DNA of 64,000 nucleotides from Lachnospiraceae bacterium (lineage in GTDB: Bacteria; Bacillota; Clostridia; Lachnospirales; Lachnospiraceae), in the NCBI GenBank assembly GCA_017472605.1, contig JAFUPV010000006.1:124001-188000 (forward strand), given 5' to 3'. Both the position numbers and the translations under genes were made by a program. The first letter of the stretch is position 1, and every line of letters begins with the position of its first letter. The notes beneath the pieces were generated by a model, which saw only the letters and a list, made by a program, of their open reading frames with translations, ran no database searches and was not told where the DNA came from. Of the stretch, positions 43,070 through 51,137 are shown piece after piece.

Positions 43070-44263
43070 TCAGAGTCCTGGCTGGTCCAGACAAACCTGA
43101 TAAATGCAGGGAAGACCTTCCCGGTCAGAAACAAAAAGTACCGTCCGATTATCTTCACTGAAACAGGGATGCGGATGAGAATCCTGCGGATTTCCATGAA
43201 CTGCCAGCCATGAGGTTCCATGGTAACAGAGTTTTCGTTCCGTTCTGTTTTTTACGTCGATCAGATAAATAAAGTCGTTTCCGATCTCACCGCTCTCTTT
43301 CATCCGTTTTCGGTCCTCTTCGGTCAGCAGATGGATCGGAAGATCGCTGCTCTGTGCGTCTCCGACCATGAATTCATTTTTCTTATCACAGATAAAATGC
43401 GCAAAGGGAGAACAGGGCATCAGAATCTCTTCTTCCAGTGTTACCGGATCCATCATGCGGATGTTCTCCGTCTTTTCCCCTGTTGTTTCCCGGTATACAT
43501 ACGCCAGCTTTGATCCGTCCGGAAGCCAGAATTCGTGGGTCAGGATCAGATCGGAAGGCTGTTCCCGGCAGCAGCGGTAATTTTGTCCGTCCTTCTGGAC
43601 AAGCCAGAGACGTGCGTCAATCAGATCATAGGGACCTTCATGACAGAACATAATCGTATCCGGATCGCCCGGACGGATTTGAGTATGTCCGAACCAGCAG
43701 TCATCCTCAAGAACAACATGACCTGTTCTGTTTTCCACGTCAATGTACATGATCCGGCAGTGCGGCTTCGCCAGACATGTCTCTGCAAAGAAATTCCAGT
43801 TTGCACCGCTCTTTCGCTTCGGCACAGAATCATTTCTGCATTCCACAATGCTCATAAAACGATTATCATCGCTCATTCCCGGGCTTCCCCCGCTCCATCC
43901 GTCCGGAGTTTCATAGAAGCATTCCGCTTCCAGCGTTTCCGCATCCATCCGATAGAATCGGGTCCCCTGCTGATAAAAGATATAGTTATCATCTGCTGAG
44001 AACATGGCACTGTCCTGCCCTACCTGCTCTCCTTCTGTAATCTGTCGGATCTTTCCGGTATCCAGATTAAGAACATAGAGCTGTCTGCCTTCTTCACGCA
44101 CCTGACAGATCAGCAGTTTTTTTCCGTCTGATGTTGTCATCCGGTTGTAAAAATACATGTGGTGACTGAGAATGGACGGATCTGTCAGGCGTCTTACAGT
44201 GACACCGGTATAAGGATCCTGATATTCTGTAAATATACTTTGAAATTCCTGTCCTTTTGCCAT
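43070..44263 (-). CDS. PL22-family oligogalacturonate lyase
   Basis: Predicted cytoplasmic seven-bladed beta-propeller lyase that cuts pectin-derived oligogalacturonides to 4,5-unsaturated units. It has the family features: TVRRLTDPSILSHHMYFYNRMTTSDGKKLL near the start (in parts: LSHHMYFYNR, TSDGKKLL), WFGHTQIRPGDPDTIMFCHEGP and LTHEFWLPDG, which supply the His/Gln metal and substrate residues. 397 residues from ATG 44263; earlier in-frame codons would cross its promoter. It points to pectin use together with the GH2 and GH5 genes, although no pectate lyase or uronate isomerase is in the window. Confidence 0.87.
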   Translation of the reverse strand: MAKGQEFQSIFTEYQDPYTGVTVRRLTDPSILSHHMYFYNRMTTSDGKKLLICQVREEGRQLYVLNLDTGKIRQITEGEQVGQDSAMFSADDNYIFYQQGTRFYRMDAETLEAECFYETPDGWSGGSPGMSDDNRFMSIVECRNDSVPKRKSGANWNFFAETCLAKPHCRIMYIDVENRTGHVVLEDDCWFGHTQIRPGDPDTIMFCHEGPYDLIDARLWLVQKDGQNYRCCREQPSDLILTHEFWLPDGSKLAYVYRETTGEKTENIRMMDPVTLEEEILMPCSPFAHFICDKKNEFMVGDAQSSDLPIHLLTEEDRKRMKESGEIGNDFIYLIDVKNRTERKLCYHGTSWLAVHGNPQDSHPHPCFSEDNRTVLFVSDREGLPCIYQVCLDQPGL

Positions 44264-44294
44264 TGCTTTACATAGCCTCCCTGTCTTTTTTCTC

Positions 44295-44323
44295 ATAGTA
44301 GCAGAAAACGGAAGAAAAAACAA
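44295..44323 (-). promoter_or_regulatory. Probable PL22 gene promoter
   Basis: On the - strand TTGTTT (44323-44318) and TACTAT (44300-44295) are 17 bases apart, 32 bases before the ATG. Confidence 0.6.
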
Positions 44324-44348
44324 TGGACTATTCTCTTCACAGGGAACA

Positions 44349-44377
44349 TTGAAACAGACAGAATTTTGTGGTATACT
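44349..44377 (+). promoter_or_regulatory. Promoter of the XerS-like recombinase gene
   Basis: TTGAAA at 44349-44354 and TATACT at 44372-44377, 17 bases apart. The 90-base leader before the ATG holds a six-base hairpin (GCTGCA/TGCAGC, 44419-44434). Confidence 0.82.
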
Positions 44378-44467
44378 GTATGAAAACTCATCTGCAGCAA
44401 ACGAATGTCTGACCGGTATGCTGCAATCCTGCAGCCGCACACTGCACACAGGAAAGGAATTGACAAC

Positions 44468-45514
44468 ATGGCGCAGAAATCCTATCATGAACAGATTGAT
44501 ATCGAAAATACGCAGCATCTTCGGGAGATTCTGAAGGATCTTCCGCCCTACACAAAAGATTTTTTCCGCGGAATTACGCCGAGGACCCAGTCACGCACAC
44601 GGATCGCCTATGCCTATGATCTGACTGTTTTTTTCCAGTATCTCCATGAGAACAATCCGGTTCTTGCCAAAAAGGAAATCCGTGAGATCAGCCTGGAGGA
44701 TCTGGAGTCCCTTTCCCCCAGCGATATCGAAGAATATCTGGACTATCTGCAGTTCTACAATGACCATACCAACAAAGAACTGGGCCAGAAACGCAAGCTG
44801 GCATCCTTAAAATCCTTTTACAAGTATTTCATCTATCTGGAAGCCATTAAATATAATCCGGCAGAGCTGGTGAAAATGCCCAAGGTTCATGAACGTCCGA
44901 TTACCAGACTGGATGTGGATGAAGTAGCACAGCTTCTGGATCATGTGGAGAGCGGCGAACAGCTGACAGCCAGACAGCAGGCATATCATCAGCGCACCAG
45001 ACTCCGCGATCTGGCTCTGATGTCATTGATGCTGGGAACCGGCATCCGTGTCTCCGAATGTGTCGGACTTAATGTTGAGGATGTGGATTTCAAAAACGAC
45101 GCGATTCGTGTTCATCGAAAAGGCGGAAAGGAAACCATGGTATATTTCGGTGATGAAGTAGAACTGACGCTTTTGAACTATCTGGAAGAACGGGAAGAAC
45201 TTCTTGGCACAGATTCCTCTGAGCCTGCGCTTTTTCTTTCCATTCAGAAAAAGCGCATTTCTGTTCGCGCGGTTGAGAACCTGGTAAAAAAATATTCGCA
45301 TACCGTAACAACGGTAAAACATATTACGCCCCATAAACTTCGCAGCACCTATGGCACAAGCCTTTACCGGGAAACCGGCGACATCTATCTGGTAGCTGAT
45401 GTGCTGGGCCACTCGGATGTCAATACCACAAAAAAACACTATGCAGCCATTGAGGAGGAACGGCGAAGAGGTGCCAGAAACGTGGTGCGTCTCCGTGAGA
45501 GCACAGAGGAATAA
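44468..45514 (+). CDS. XerS-like tyrosine recombinase
   Basis: 348 residues. A core-binding SAM-like domain (about 25-140; LPPYTKDFFRG, RIAYAYDLTVFFQYL) precedes the catalytic domain with the full tyrosine-recombinase set: Arg 194 (GTGIRVSE), Lys 218 (HRKGGKE), His 289-x2-Arg 292 (HKLR), His 315 (LGHSD) and Tyr 325 (KKHYAAI). The opening LPPY motif and length recall the single Xer proteins (XerS type) that resolve chromosome dimers in some Firmicutes, rather than a phage integrase. There are no mobile-element genes, attachment repeats or an obvious dif site beside it. ATG 44468 is preceded by AAAGGA. Confidence 0.85.
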   Translation: MAQKSYHEQIDIENTQHLREILKDLPPYTKDFFRGITPRTQSRTRIAYAYDLTVFFQYLHENNPVLAKKEIREISLEDLESLSPSDIEEYLDYLQFYNDHTNKELGQKRKLASLKSFYKYFIYLEAIKYNPAELVKMPKVHERPITRLDVDEVAQLLDHVESGEQLTARQQAYHQRTRLRDLALMSLMLGTGIRVSECVGLNVEDVDFKNDAIRVHRKGGKETMVYFGDEVELTLLNYLEEREELLGTDSSEPALFLSIQKKRISVRAVENLVKKYSHTVTTVKHITPHKLRSTYGTSLYRETGDIYLVADVLGHSDVNTTKKHYAAIEEERRRGARNVVRLRESTEE

Positions 45515-45531
45515 CTGCTTCGGATACAAAG

Positions 45532-45567
45532 AACAAGCCCCAGACTTCAATTCTGGGGCTTGTTTTC
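45532..45567 (+). terminator. Terminator after the recombinase gene
   Basis: A 13-base perfect stem (AACAAGCCCCAGA at 45532-45544 and TCTGGGGCTTGTT at 45552-45564) with a seven-base loop and a trailing T run. Confidence 0.92.
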
Positions 45568-45630
45568 TACATTGTTATGTATGAGAGCACTGCTCCGGAT
45601 TCTGTACCTGCAGCCAGACGAATCCGCTCT

Positions 45631-46266
45631 TTATTTTGCCATTGCGTTTTCCTTCAGTTTCAGGAATTCAAGGATCGCATCTACGGTACCTTCCGGTCCC
45701 AGCACGCTGCTGTTGATGCAGAAATCGTAGCTGCGCGCATCACCCCATGTCTTGCTGGAGTAATAGTTGTAGTAGTTGGAACGTTTCTTATCGGTTTTCA
45801 CGATGATATCCTTTGCCTTTTCCGGTGTTTTGTCATAGAGCTTGGAGATGTACTTGATTTTATCATCCATGTTTCCGGAAATGAAAATAGAGGTTGTGTT
45901 CGGATATTCAGCAAGCGCATAATCGGCACAGCGTCCTACGATAACGCAGCTTTCAGTATCAGCAAGATGCTTAATGGCTTCGAACTGAGCAAGGAAAACT
46001 TTGTGGTTCAGCGGCATGTCAACGAAGGATGAGGTGGAATATCCCATGGAATAGCTGTCCATTACCAGAGAGTAGAGGAAACTTCTTGTGGGGCGCTCAT
46101 CGTGCGCTTCAAACAGCTCCTCACACAGACCGCTCTGCTTTGCAGCCAGATTCAGCAGCTCCTTATCGTAACACTTGATTCCAAGCTTTTCAGCCAGGCG
46201 ATTTCCGATCAGACGGCCGCCGCTTCCACATTCTCTTCCGATTGTAATAACCTTATTTCCTTTCAT
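45631..46266 (-). CDS. Cytidylate kinase-like P-loop protein
   Basis: 211 residues, cytoplasmic. The N-terminal P-loop GRECGSGGRLIGNRLAEKLG is of the cytidylate kinase-like (Cytidylate_kin2) type common in Lachnospiraceae, where a true Cmk has DGPAGAGKST. Further features are CVIVGRCADYAL and a basic lid region KTDKKRSNYYNYYS. It is often annotated as cytidylate kinase, but the altered P-loop makes the substrate doubtful. Single gene with its own promoter; AAGGAG precedes the ATG. Confidence 0.82.
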   Translation of the reverse strand: MKGNKVITIGRECGSGGRLIGNRLAEKLGIKCYDKELLNLAAKQSGLCEELFEAHDERPTRSFLYSLVMDSYSMGYSTSSFVDMPLNHKVFLAQFEAIKHLADTESCVIVGRCADYALAEYPNTTSIFISGNMDDKIKYISKLYDKTPEKAKDIIVKTDKKRSNYYNYYSSKTWGDARSYDFCINSSVLGPEGTVDAILEFLKLKENAMAK

Positions 46267-46342
46267 AACGGTTCACTCCTTCCACTATATTTAACAAATT
46301 GAACGTCCATCATTTGTTGCTAAAACAATTTCTGTTAGATAT

Positions 46343-46371
46343 ATTATAGCCTATTTTCCAAATAAATGCAA
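46343..46371 (-). promoter_or_regulatory. Promoter of the cytidylate kinase-like gene
   Basis: On the - strand TTGCAT (46371-46366) and TATAAT (46348-46343) are 17 bases apart. Confidence 0.8.
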
Positions 46372-46386
46372 CTATTATGAGAAAAT

Positions 46387-47343
46387 TTATAAATTCTTCA
46401 AAAGGTTTGCAAAATATGCAGGAAGCGGAGCTGTTACCTCCGTATAAATACCGGTAGTTGGATGAATAAATCCTAAAATATAGGCGTGAAGTGTCTGCCC
46501 CCGCAGATGAAATTCCTGGCGGGAAGAGCCATAAACCGTGTCACCAAGGAGCGGATGACCAATGGAACTCATGTGAACACGGATCTGATGGGTGCGCCCA
46601 GTCTCCAATCGACATTCAATCAGCGTATGTCTGGAAAAACGCTGCAGCACCCGGTAATGAGTAACTGCATGCTTTCCATTCTTCTGATTAATTGCCATCC
46701 TCTTTCTGTCATTTGGGTGACGGCCGATTGGCGCATCAATCACTCCTTCATCCTGAGAAAAGCCGCCGTGCACAATTGCATAATAACGTCTTGTGATGCT
46801 GTGTTCCTTCAGCTGCGCTGCGATGGAATTGTGAGCCGCATCATTTTTACAGGCAATCAGCACACCGGTTGTATCCATGTCGATCCGGTGGACGATTCCC
46901 GGACGCATGACTCCGTTAATGCCGGAAAGGCTGTCCTTACAGTGATACATCAGCGCATTGACAAGGGTTCCCGAGGTATGGCCGGCAGCAGGATGAACCA
47001 CCATTCCTTTGGGCTTATTTACAAGAATAACGTCCTGATCCTCATAGAGAATGTCAAGCGGTATGTCTTCTGCTTCAATTACAAGTGGCTCAGGCTCAGG
47101 AATCCGCAAAAGCAGCGTATCGCCCTGCTGGAGCTTGTAGCCGCTTTTCGTTACCGTCTTACCGTTGATCGTCAGATTCTTCTGATCGACCAGCTTCTGC
47201 AGAAAGGAACGTGTATATTCATCGAACTGACATGTCAGATATTTATCTGCGCGCCAGCCTGCATAGTCTTCAGAAATTACCAGTTCCTGCTGCTGCCCTT
47301 CCTCCGAAATGGCTTCCAGTTCCGTTTGTCTGTCAAGATTCAT
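46387..47343 (-). CDS. rluD: RluD-type 23S rRNA pseudouridine synthase
   Basis: 318 residues. An S4 domain (WRADKYLTCQFDEYTRSFLQ) is followed by the RluA/RluD catalytic domain with HRIDMDTTGVL (catalytic Asp), TGRTHQIRVHM and GHPLLGDTVYG. This order is close to RluD, which modifies helix 69 of 23S rRNA. Its first 11 bases overlap the end of lspA, a pairing seen across Firmicutes, so they are co-translated. Its promoter presumably lies upstream of the division cluster. Confidence 0.93.
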   Translation of the reverse strand: MNLDRQTELEAISEEGQQQELVISEDYAGWRADKYLTCQFDEYTRSFLQKLVDQKNLTINGKTVTKSGYKLQQGDTLLLRIPEPEPLVIEAEDIPLDILYEDQDVILVNKPKGMVVHPAAGHTSGTLVNALMYHCKDSLSGINGVMRPGIVHRIDMDTTGVLIACKNDAAHNSIAAQLKEHSITRRYYAIVHGGFSQDEGVIDAPIGRHPNDRKRMAINQKNGKHAVTHYRVLQRFSRHTLIECRLETGRTHQIRVHMSSIGHPLLGDTVYGSSRQEFHLRGQTLHAYILGFIHPTTGIYTEVTAPLPAYFANLLKNL

Positions 47344-47860
47344 TTGTTTTATCCTTTCCGAACGGGATCAGCAGATCCATATCACTTTCTTTGTAAATGA
47401 ATATCATGCTGATCATCAGCACTGCCACTGCGCAGGTAATGTAACAGTCCGCCACATTGAACACAGGGAAATCAATCAGTTCAAAATACAGGAAGTCGAT
47501 GACATAGCCAAGACGAACACGGTCGATCATGTTTCCGATTCCGCCTGCAAGAATTGCAATGCAGCAGCTGCGAAGAATGCGGTACCCATTGCGTGCTGCA
47601 AGACGGACATAGAGAAACAGGATGTAGATCATCAGAATGGACGTTGTGACCAGCAGAAAGACGCGGCTGTTTTCCATGGTACCGAAAGCGGCGCCGAAAT
47701 TCTCCACGTAAGTCAGGCGGAATACATGGTCCCAGATAACAAGATCACGGCCTCCTGTCAGATTGGCTCCTGCCAGGTGCTTGGTGAACTGATCCAGAAA
47801 AATCAGGAGAACCAGAAGAATTCCGTGAAGCAGAATTTGTTTCCATTTCCATTTTTTCAT
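47333..47860 (-). CDS. lspA: Lipoprotein signal peptidase (signal peptidase II)
   Basis: Membrane aspartyl protease that removes the signal peptide of diacylated prolipoproteins. Four membrane helices; the catalytic aspartates are in GGIGNMIDRVRLG and FNVADCYI, with YVENFGAAFG as the third family motif. 175 residues, normal length. It would process lipoproteins such as those predicted at 37580-38767 and 53561-54529. It overlaps rluD and follows aroB by nine bases. Confidence 0.96.
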   Translation of the reverse strand: MKKWKWKQILLHGILLVLLIFLDQFTKHLAGANLTGGRDLVIWDHVFRLTYVENFGAAFGTMENSRVFLLVTTSILMIYILFLYVRLAARNGYRILRSCCIAILAGGIGNMIDRVRLGYVIDFLYFELIDFPVFNVADCYITCAVAVLMISMIFIYKESDMDLLIPFGKDKTNES

Positions 47861-47869
47861 ATCAAATCC

Positions 47870-48997
47870 TCAGTTGACTCCTTCGGCTGCTGCCAAGTCG
47901 GCATCGGACGGACTCCAGACATATTCCAGCCCCTGTCTCATTTCACCCAAAGTAACCGTCTGATCCAGAAAGGCATCTCCAATTTCAGAAAGAAGGGCAA
48001 AACGGATGGTTCCGTTTTTCATCTTTTTGTCGTTTTTCGTTGCTTCAAGCGCGGCATCCAGATCGAAGGCGGCATTGATTGGAAGAGAAAAACCGGTTAA
48101 CGCCTGTTTCATTTCTTCTGTCTCACGAAGAGAAAGATAGCCTTTCAGATAGCTGATATATGCGGCTGCGACCATGCCAATGGAAACACATTCTCCATGA
48201 TAGAGAGAAGACGCCAGCTGCTTTTCTATGGCATGACCGAGCGTATGACCGAAATTTAAAATACCGCGGAGACCTTTTTCGGTCGGATCTTCTTCAACAA
48301 CCGATCGTTTAATCCGGCAATTGCCCAGATCCAGTTTCATCAGTGTCTCCGGATCCCGTTCCAGAATTTCCTGCTGATGGGTGAGAATGAAATTCAGAAA
48401 CTCTCTGTCACGAATGTAACCGTGCTTAATGACTTCTCCGAGACCGGACAGGTAGGTTCTTGTGTCAAGGGTACGCAGTGTGGAGACATTCATGTAAACC
48501 AGCTTTGGCATGCAGAAAGCACCAACCATGTTCTTGTAGCCGTCAAAATCCACACCGGTTTTTCCGCCTACGCTGCTGTCAGACTGGGCAAGAAGGGTGG
48601 TCGGAATCTGGATGAAAGAAATGCCGCGAAGATAGGTAGCAGCAGCAAATCCGGTCAGATCACCAACGACACCGCCGCCAAGAGCAGCCAGATAGTCGTT
48701 ACGATCAAATTTCTTTTCAATCAGAAAGGCATAGAGACTGCGTACCGTATCCAGTGTTTTGCTCCGTTCCCCCTCCGGGAAAACAAACAGCTCGGTCTGC
48801 ACGGAGATCTCCTCTAATTGTCTGCAGACGATATCTGCATAGAGGGGGGCTGTTTTGCTGTCGGACACGACACAGACACGGCGGCCGTGGAGACCAGCCT
48901 CGCGGATGCCGGCAGCCAGTTTCTCAAAATCTTTTTCAATCATGATCTCATAGACCGGATTGCCGGATGGATCATGTACCGTTAATTGTTCAGACAT
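47870..48997 (-). CDS. aroB: 3-dehydroquinate synthase AroB
   Basis: Second enzyme of the shikimate pathway; converts DAHP to 3-dehydroquinate with NAD and a divalent metal. Motifs are LGGGVVGDLTGFAAATYLRGI, QIPTTLLAQSDSSVGGKTGVD (in parts: GGGVVGD, PTTLLA, DSSVGGKTGVD), FGHTLGHAIE and the His region YHGECVSIGM. 375 residues. AGGAGAATC before the ATG. Position between ylmH and lspA; no other aro gene nearby. Confidence 0.96.
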   Translation of the reverse strand: MSEQLTVHDPSGNPVYEIMIEKDFEKLAAGIREAGLHGRRVCVVSDSKTAPLYADIVCRQLEEISVQTELFVFPEGERSKTLDTVRSLYAFLIEKKFDRNDYLAALGGGVVGDLTGFAAATYLRGISFIQIPTTLLAQSDSSVGGKTGVDFDGYKNMVGAFCMPKLVYMNVSTLRTLDTRTYLSGLGEVIKHGYIRDREFLNFILTHQQEILERDPETLMKLDLGNCRIKRSVVEEDPTEKGLRGILNFGHTLGHAIEKQLASSLYHGECVSIGMVAAAYISYLKGYLSLRETEEMKQALTGFSLPINAAFDLDAALEATKNDKKMKNGTIRFALLSEIGDAFLDQTVTLGEMRQGLEYVWSPSDADLAAAEGVN

Positions 48998-49018
48998 AAT
49001 GATTCTCCTAATCGAATA

Positions 49019-49777
49019 CTAAATAAATAATTCCAGTAAAACGGATAATCGTCCTTTTTTTGTTTGTCCATTGGAAGCAAGAAATCGGAATTTCCCAAGG
49101 CCGCGGACAGATACCAGGTCATTTTCTTTCAGCGGATACGCATTTGAGGTAATGCATTTTCCATTGACAAAAACTTTTTCACCTTCAATGTATCCGGTCA
49201 GCTTACTTCTGGAAGAGGAAAAAGCGAGACCGATAACGGCATCCAGGCGAAGGGATGCAACCGTTCCGGAAATCTGTTTTGTCTCCGGATGGAAATCAAA
49301 CTCGCTTAATTCCTGAATCTCACACAGAACGGTTGTGTGACGTACTCGTGTCAGCTGTTCACAGATAAATCCGGAAACAGCTTCCTGACATATGATCAGA
49401 CAGCCTTCCTCAGACGGGATCAGATCCCCAAGCTTGCAACGGTCAATTCCAAGGTTCATCAGGGAACCGAGATAATCTCTGTGACTCAGATCCTCCGCAA
49501 ACTTCCTGTTAACAGGCTTTACCCTTAATAGCACCAAAGGAGCCGGGTGCTCACGCCCAACTCCTATCGGTTGAAAATATACTGCTTTTCGTTCTGCCGA
49601 TTCATAGCCGCCAATCAGTTCATAGGTGACAGGCGGAAGATTTCTGACGCAGAACGAAAGAAACAGGTTTTGTTCGTTCAGGGTCAGGAAGTCGCTGATC
49701 ACTGCACGGTCACGCTGGTAGCAGGCATTTGCCAGATCTTCCAGATGGCTGCATAGCATCTGCTCTTCTTTGTTCAT
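49019..49777 (-). CDS. ylmH: YlmH-family S4-domain RNA-binding protein
   Basis: 252 residues: an N-terminal YlmH-specific region (VISDFLTLNEQNLFLSF, HRDYLGSLMNLGIDRCKLGDL), followed by a C-terminal S4 RNA-binding domain (SSRSKLTGYIEGEKVFVNGK, KENDLVSVRGLGKFRF). YlmH is reported to act in rescue of stalled ribosomes and peptidyl-tRNA release, and its gene sits in the ylm/div cluster of Gram-positive bacteria. Here it follows sepF, but the usual ylmG between them is missing. The S4 motif makes the call secure. Confidence 0.92.
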   Translation of the reverse strand: MNKEEQMLCSHLEDLANACYQRDRAVISDFLTLNEQNLFLSFCVRNLPPVTYELIGGYESAERKAVYFQPIGVGREHPAPLVLLRVKPVNRKFAEDLSHRDYLGSLMNLGIDRCKLGDLIPSEEGCLIICQEAVSGFICEQLTRVRHTTVLCEIQELSEFDFHPETKQISGTVASLRLDAVIGLAFSSSRSKLTGYIEGEKVFVNGKCITSNAYPLKENDLVSVRGLGKFRFLASNGQTKKGRLSVLLELFI

Positions 49778-49839
49778 TGTTTTCTCCCGAATCGTGCATC
49801 AATGAGACGCACGGTATTTGTTCTGCACCGTTGTGCAGA

Positions 49840-50394
49840 TTAAAGGGTCAGATTCAGGGAAGCCATATCAACGGTTTCACCCAGCAGGTTTACAAAATCA
49901 CCAGACAGCTCTACATTGCTTGGTGTAGCGATGAAGATCTTCTTGGAGATTTTCTGCAGATTTCCGCCCATTGTGAAGCAGGCACCGGAAGTAAAGTCGA
50001 TGATACGCTGAGCAGCATCGATGTTCATTCCTTCCATGTTCAGGACAACTGTCTTGCCCTGAAGCAGAATTTCAGCGATCTCGCTGGAGTTCTCATAGCC
50101 CTTTGGCAGGATCATGCAGACTTCGGACTGTTTGGACGGGGATGGATTGCGCATCGGAACAACTTTGGAGGTTCCTGCAGACTGAGCAGTCTTGAAAGAC
50201 TTTTTCTTCGGTGCAGTCTCCTCCTCCTCAATCGGATCCATACGCTTGGACTTTGCGGAAGCTTTTGCTGCAGCAGCCTCTTCCATCTCATCCTCATCAT
50301 CTAATTCATCCAGATCATCATATCCCTCGTAATCTTCCTCGGTCTCGTCACCATTGAAGTTCATCTTTCCTAAGAAGTTATCTAAAAATCCCAT
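49840..50394 (-). CDS. sepF: Cell division protein SepF
   Basis: FtsZ-binding protein that tethers and orders the Z-ring. It begins with an amphipathic membrane-targeting helix (MGFLDNFLGKMNF), then an acidic linker (about 15-90, Asp/Glu-rich), and the folded SepF domain from about 100: VCMILPKGYENSSEIAEIL, VVLNMEGMN, AQRIIDFTSGACF. 184 residues. ATG 50394 follows AAGGAG. Between yggS and ylmH, the same cluster as in other Firmicutes. The minD/minE genes lie about 6 kb away. Confidence 0.95.
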   Translation of the reverse strand: MGFLDNFLGKMNFNGDETEEDYEGYDDLDELDDEDEMEEAAAAKASAKSKRMDPIEEEETAPKKKSFKTAQSAGTSKVVPMRNPSPSKQSEVCMILPKGYENSSEIAEILLQGKTVVLNMEGMNIDAAQRIIDFTSGACFTMGGNLQKISKKIFIATPSNVELSGDFVNLLGETVDMASLNLTL

Positions 50395-50422
50395 TACTAA
50401 TCTCTCCTTCTTTTGTTTTGGA

Positions 50423-51103
50423 TCATCGGCTTCCGAAAATACCGGTGCCGACACGGACGATAGTTGCGCCTTCCTCGATCGCAACTTCATAATCTCCGGT
50501 CATGCCCATCGACAATTCCGTCATATCTATATTATCAATGTTTTTGCCCTGAATGTCAACAAGTAATTGACGCAATTTTTTAAAATATTTGCGATTATCT
50601 TCCGGATCATCCACAAAAGGAGCAATTGTCATGAGACCTTTGATCTGAATTCCCGGCAGAGCGGCAATTGTTCTGGCTGCCTCTTCTGCTTCCTCCGGAA
50701 AGAAACCAAATTTAGAATCTTCCTTTGCAACATTCACCTCAAGAAGAATGGGCATGCAGATTCCTGCTTTCTGCGCATCGGCAGAGATCTGTTCTGCAAG
50801 GCGCACACTGTCAACGGAATGAATCATGCATGCTTTCCCCATCAGATATTTTACTTTGTTTCTCTGAAGATGGCCAATCATATGCCATTTGATTGTTTTC
50901 GGCAGCGTCTCATATTTATCGCACATCTCCTGCACGCGGTTTTCACCAAATACAAGCTGGCCTGCATCCATTGCGGCTTCCAGATCGCTGACAGGTTTGA
51001 ATTTGCTGACAGCCACCAGTGTGACATCTTTGGGATCTCTTCCGCTTCTCTGACATGCGCGGAGAATATTTTGTCTGACTGTTGTCAGGTTTTCTTGAAT
51101 CAT
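50423..51103 (-). CDS. yggS: YggS/PLPBP-family pyridoxal 5'-phosphate-binding protein
   Basis: 226 residues; TIM-barrel PLP carrier without known catalysis, important for vitamin B6 and amino-acid balance. The PLP-lysine motif VAVSKFKPVSDLEAA (Lys 36 region), FGENRVQEM, WHMIGHLQRNKVKYL and the C-terminal SMGMTGDYEVAIEEGATIVRVGTGIFG (in parts: MGMTGDYE, VRVGTGIFG) are all seen. GGAGGCAATGAAAG precedes the ATG. The gene is equivalent to ylmE, next to sepF in the ylm cluster. Confidence 0.96.
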   Translation of the reverse strand: MIQENLTTVRQNILRACQRSGRDPKDVTLVAVSKFKPVSDLEAAMDAGQLVFGENRVQEMCDKYETLPKTIKWHMIGHLQRNKVKYLMGKACMIHSVDSVRLAEQISADAQKAGICMPILLEVNVAKEDSKFGFFPEEAEEAARTIAALPGIQIKGLMTIAPFVDDPEDNRKYFKKLRQLLVDIQGKNIDNIDMTELSMGMTGDYEVAIEEGATIVRVGTGIFGSR

Positions 51104-51137
51104 CTTTCATTGCCTCCATTCGTAAAAGGATTTCCGG

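Noticed and set aside
44468..45514. Mobile element or prophage integrase
   Set aside because: The protein resembles single Xer recombinases, and no excisionase, transfer gene, tRNA target or attachment repeat lies nearby.
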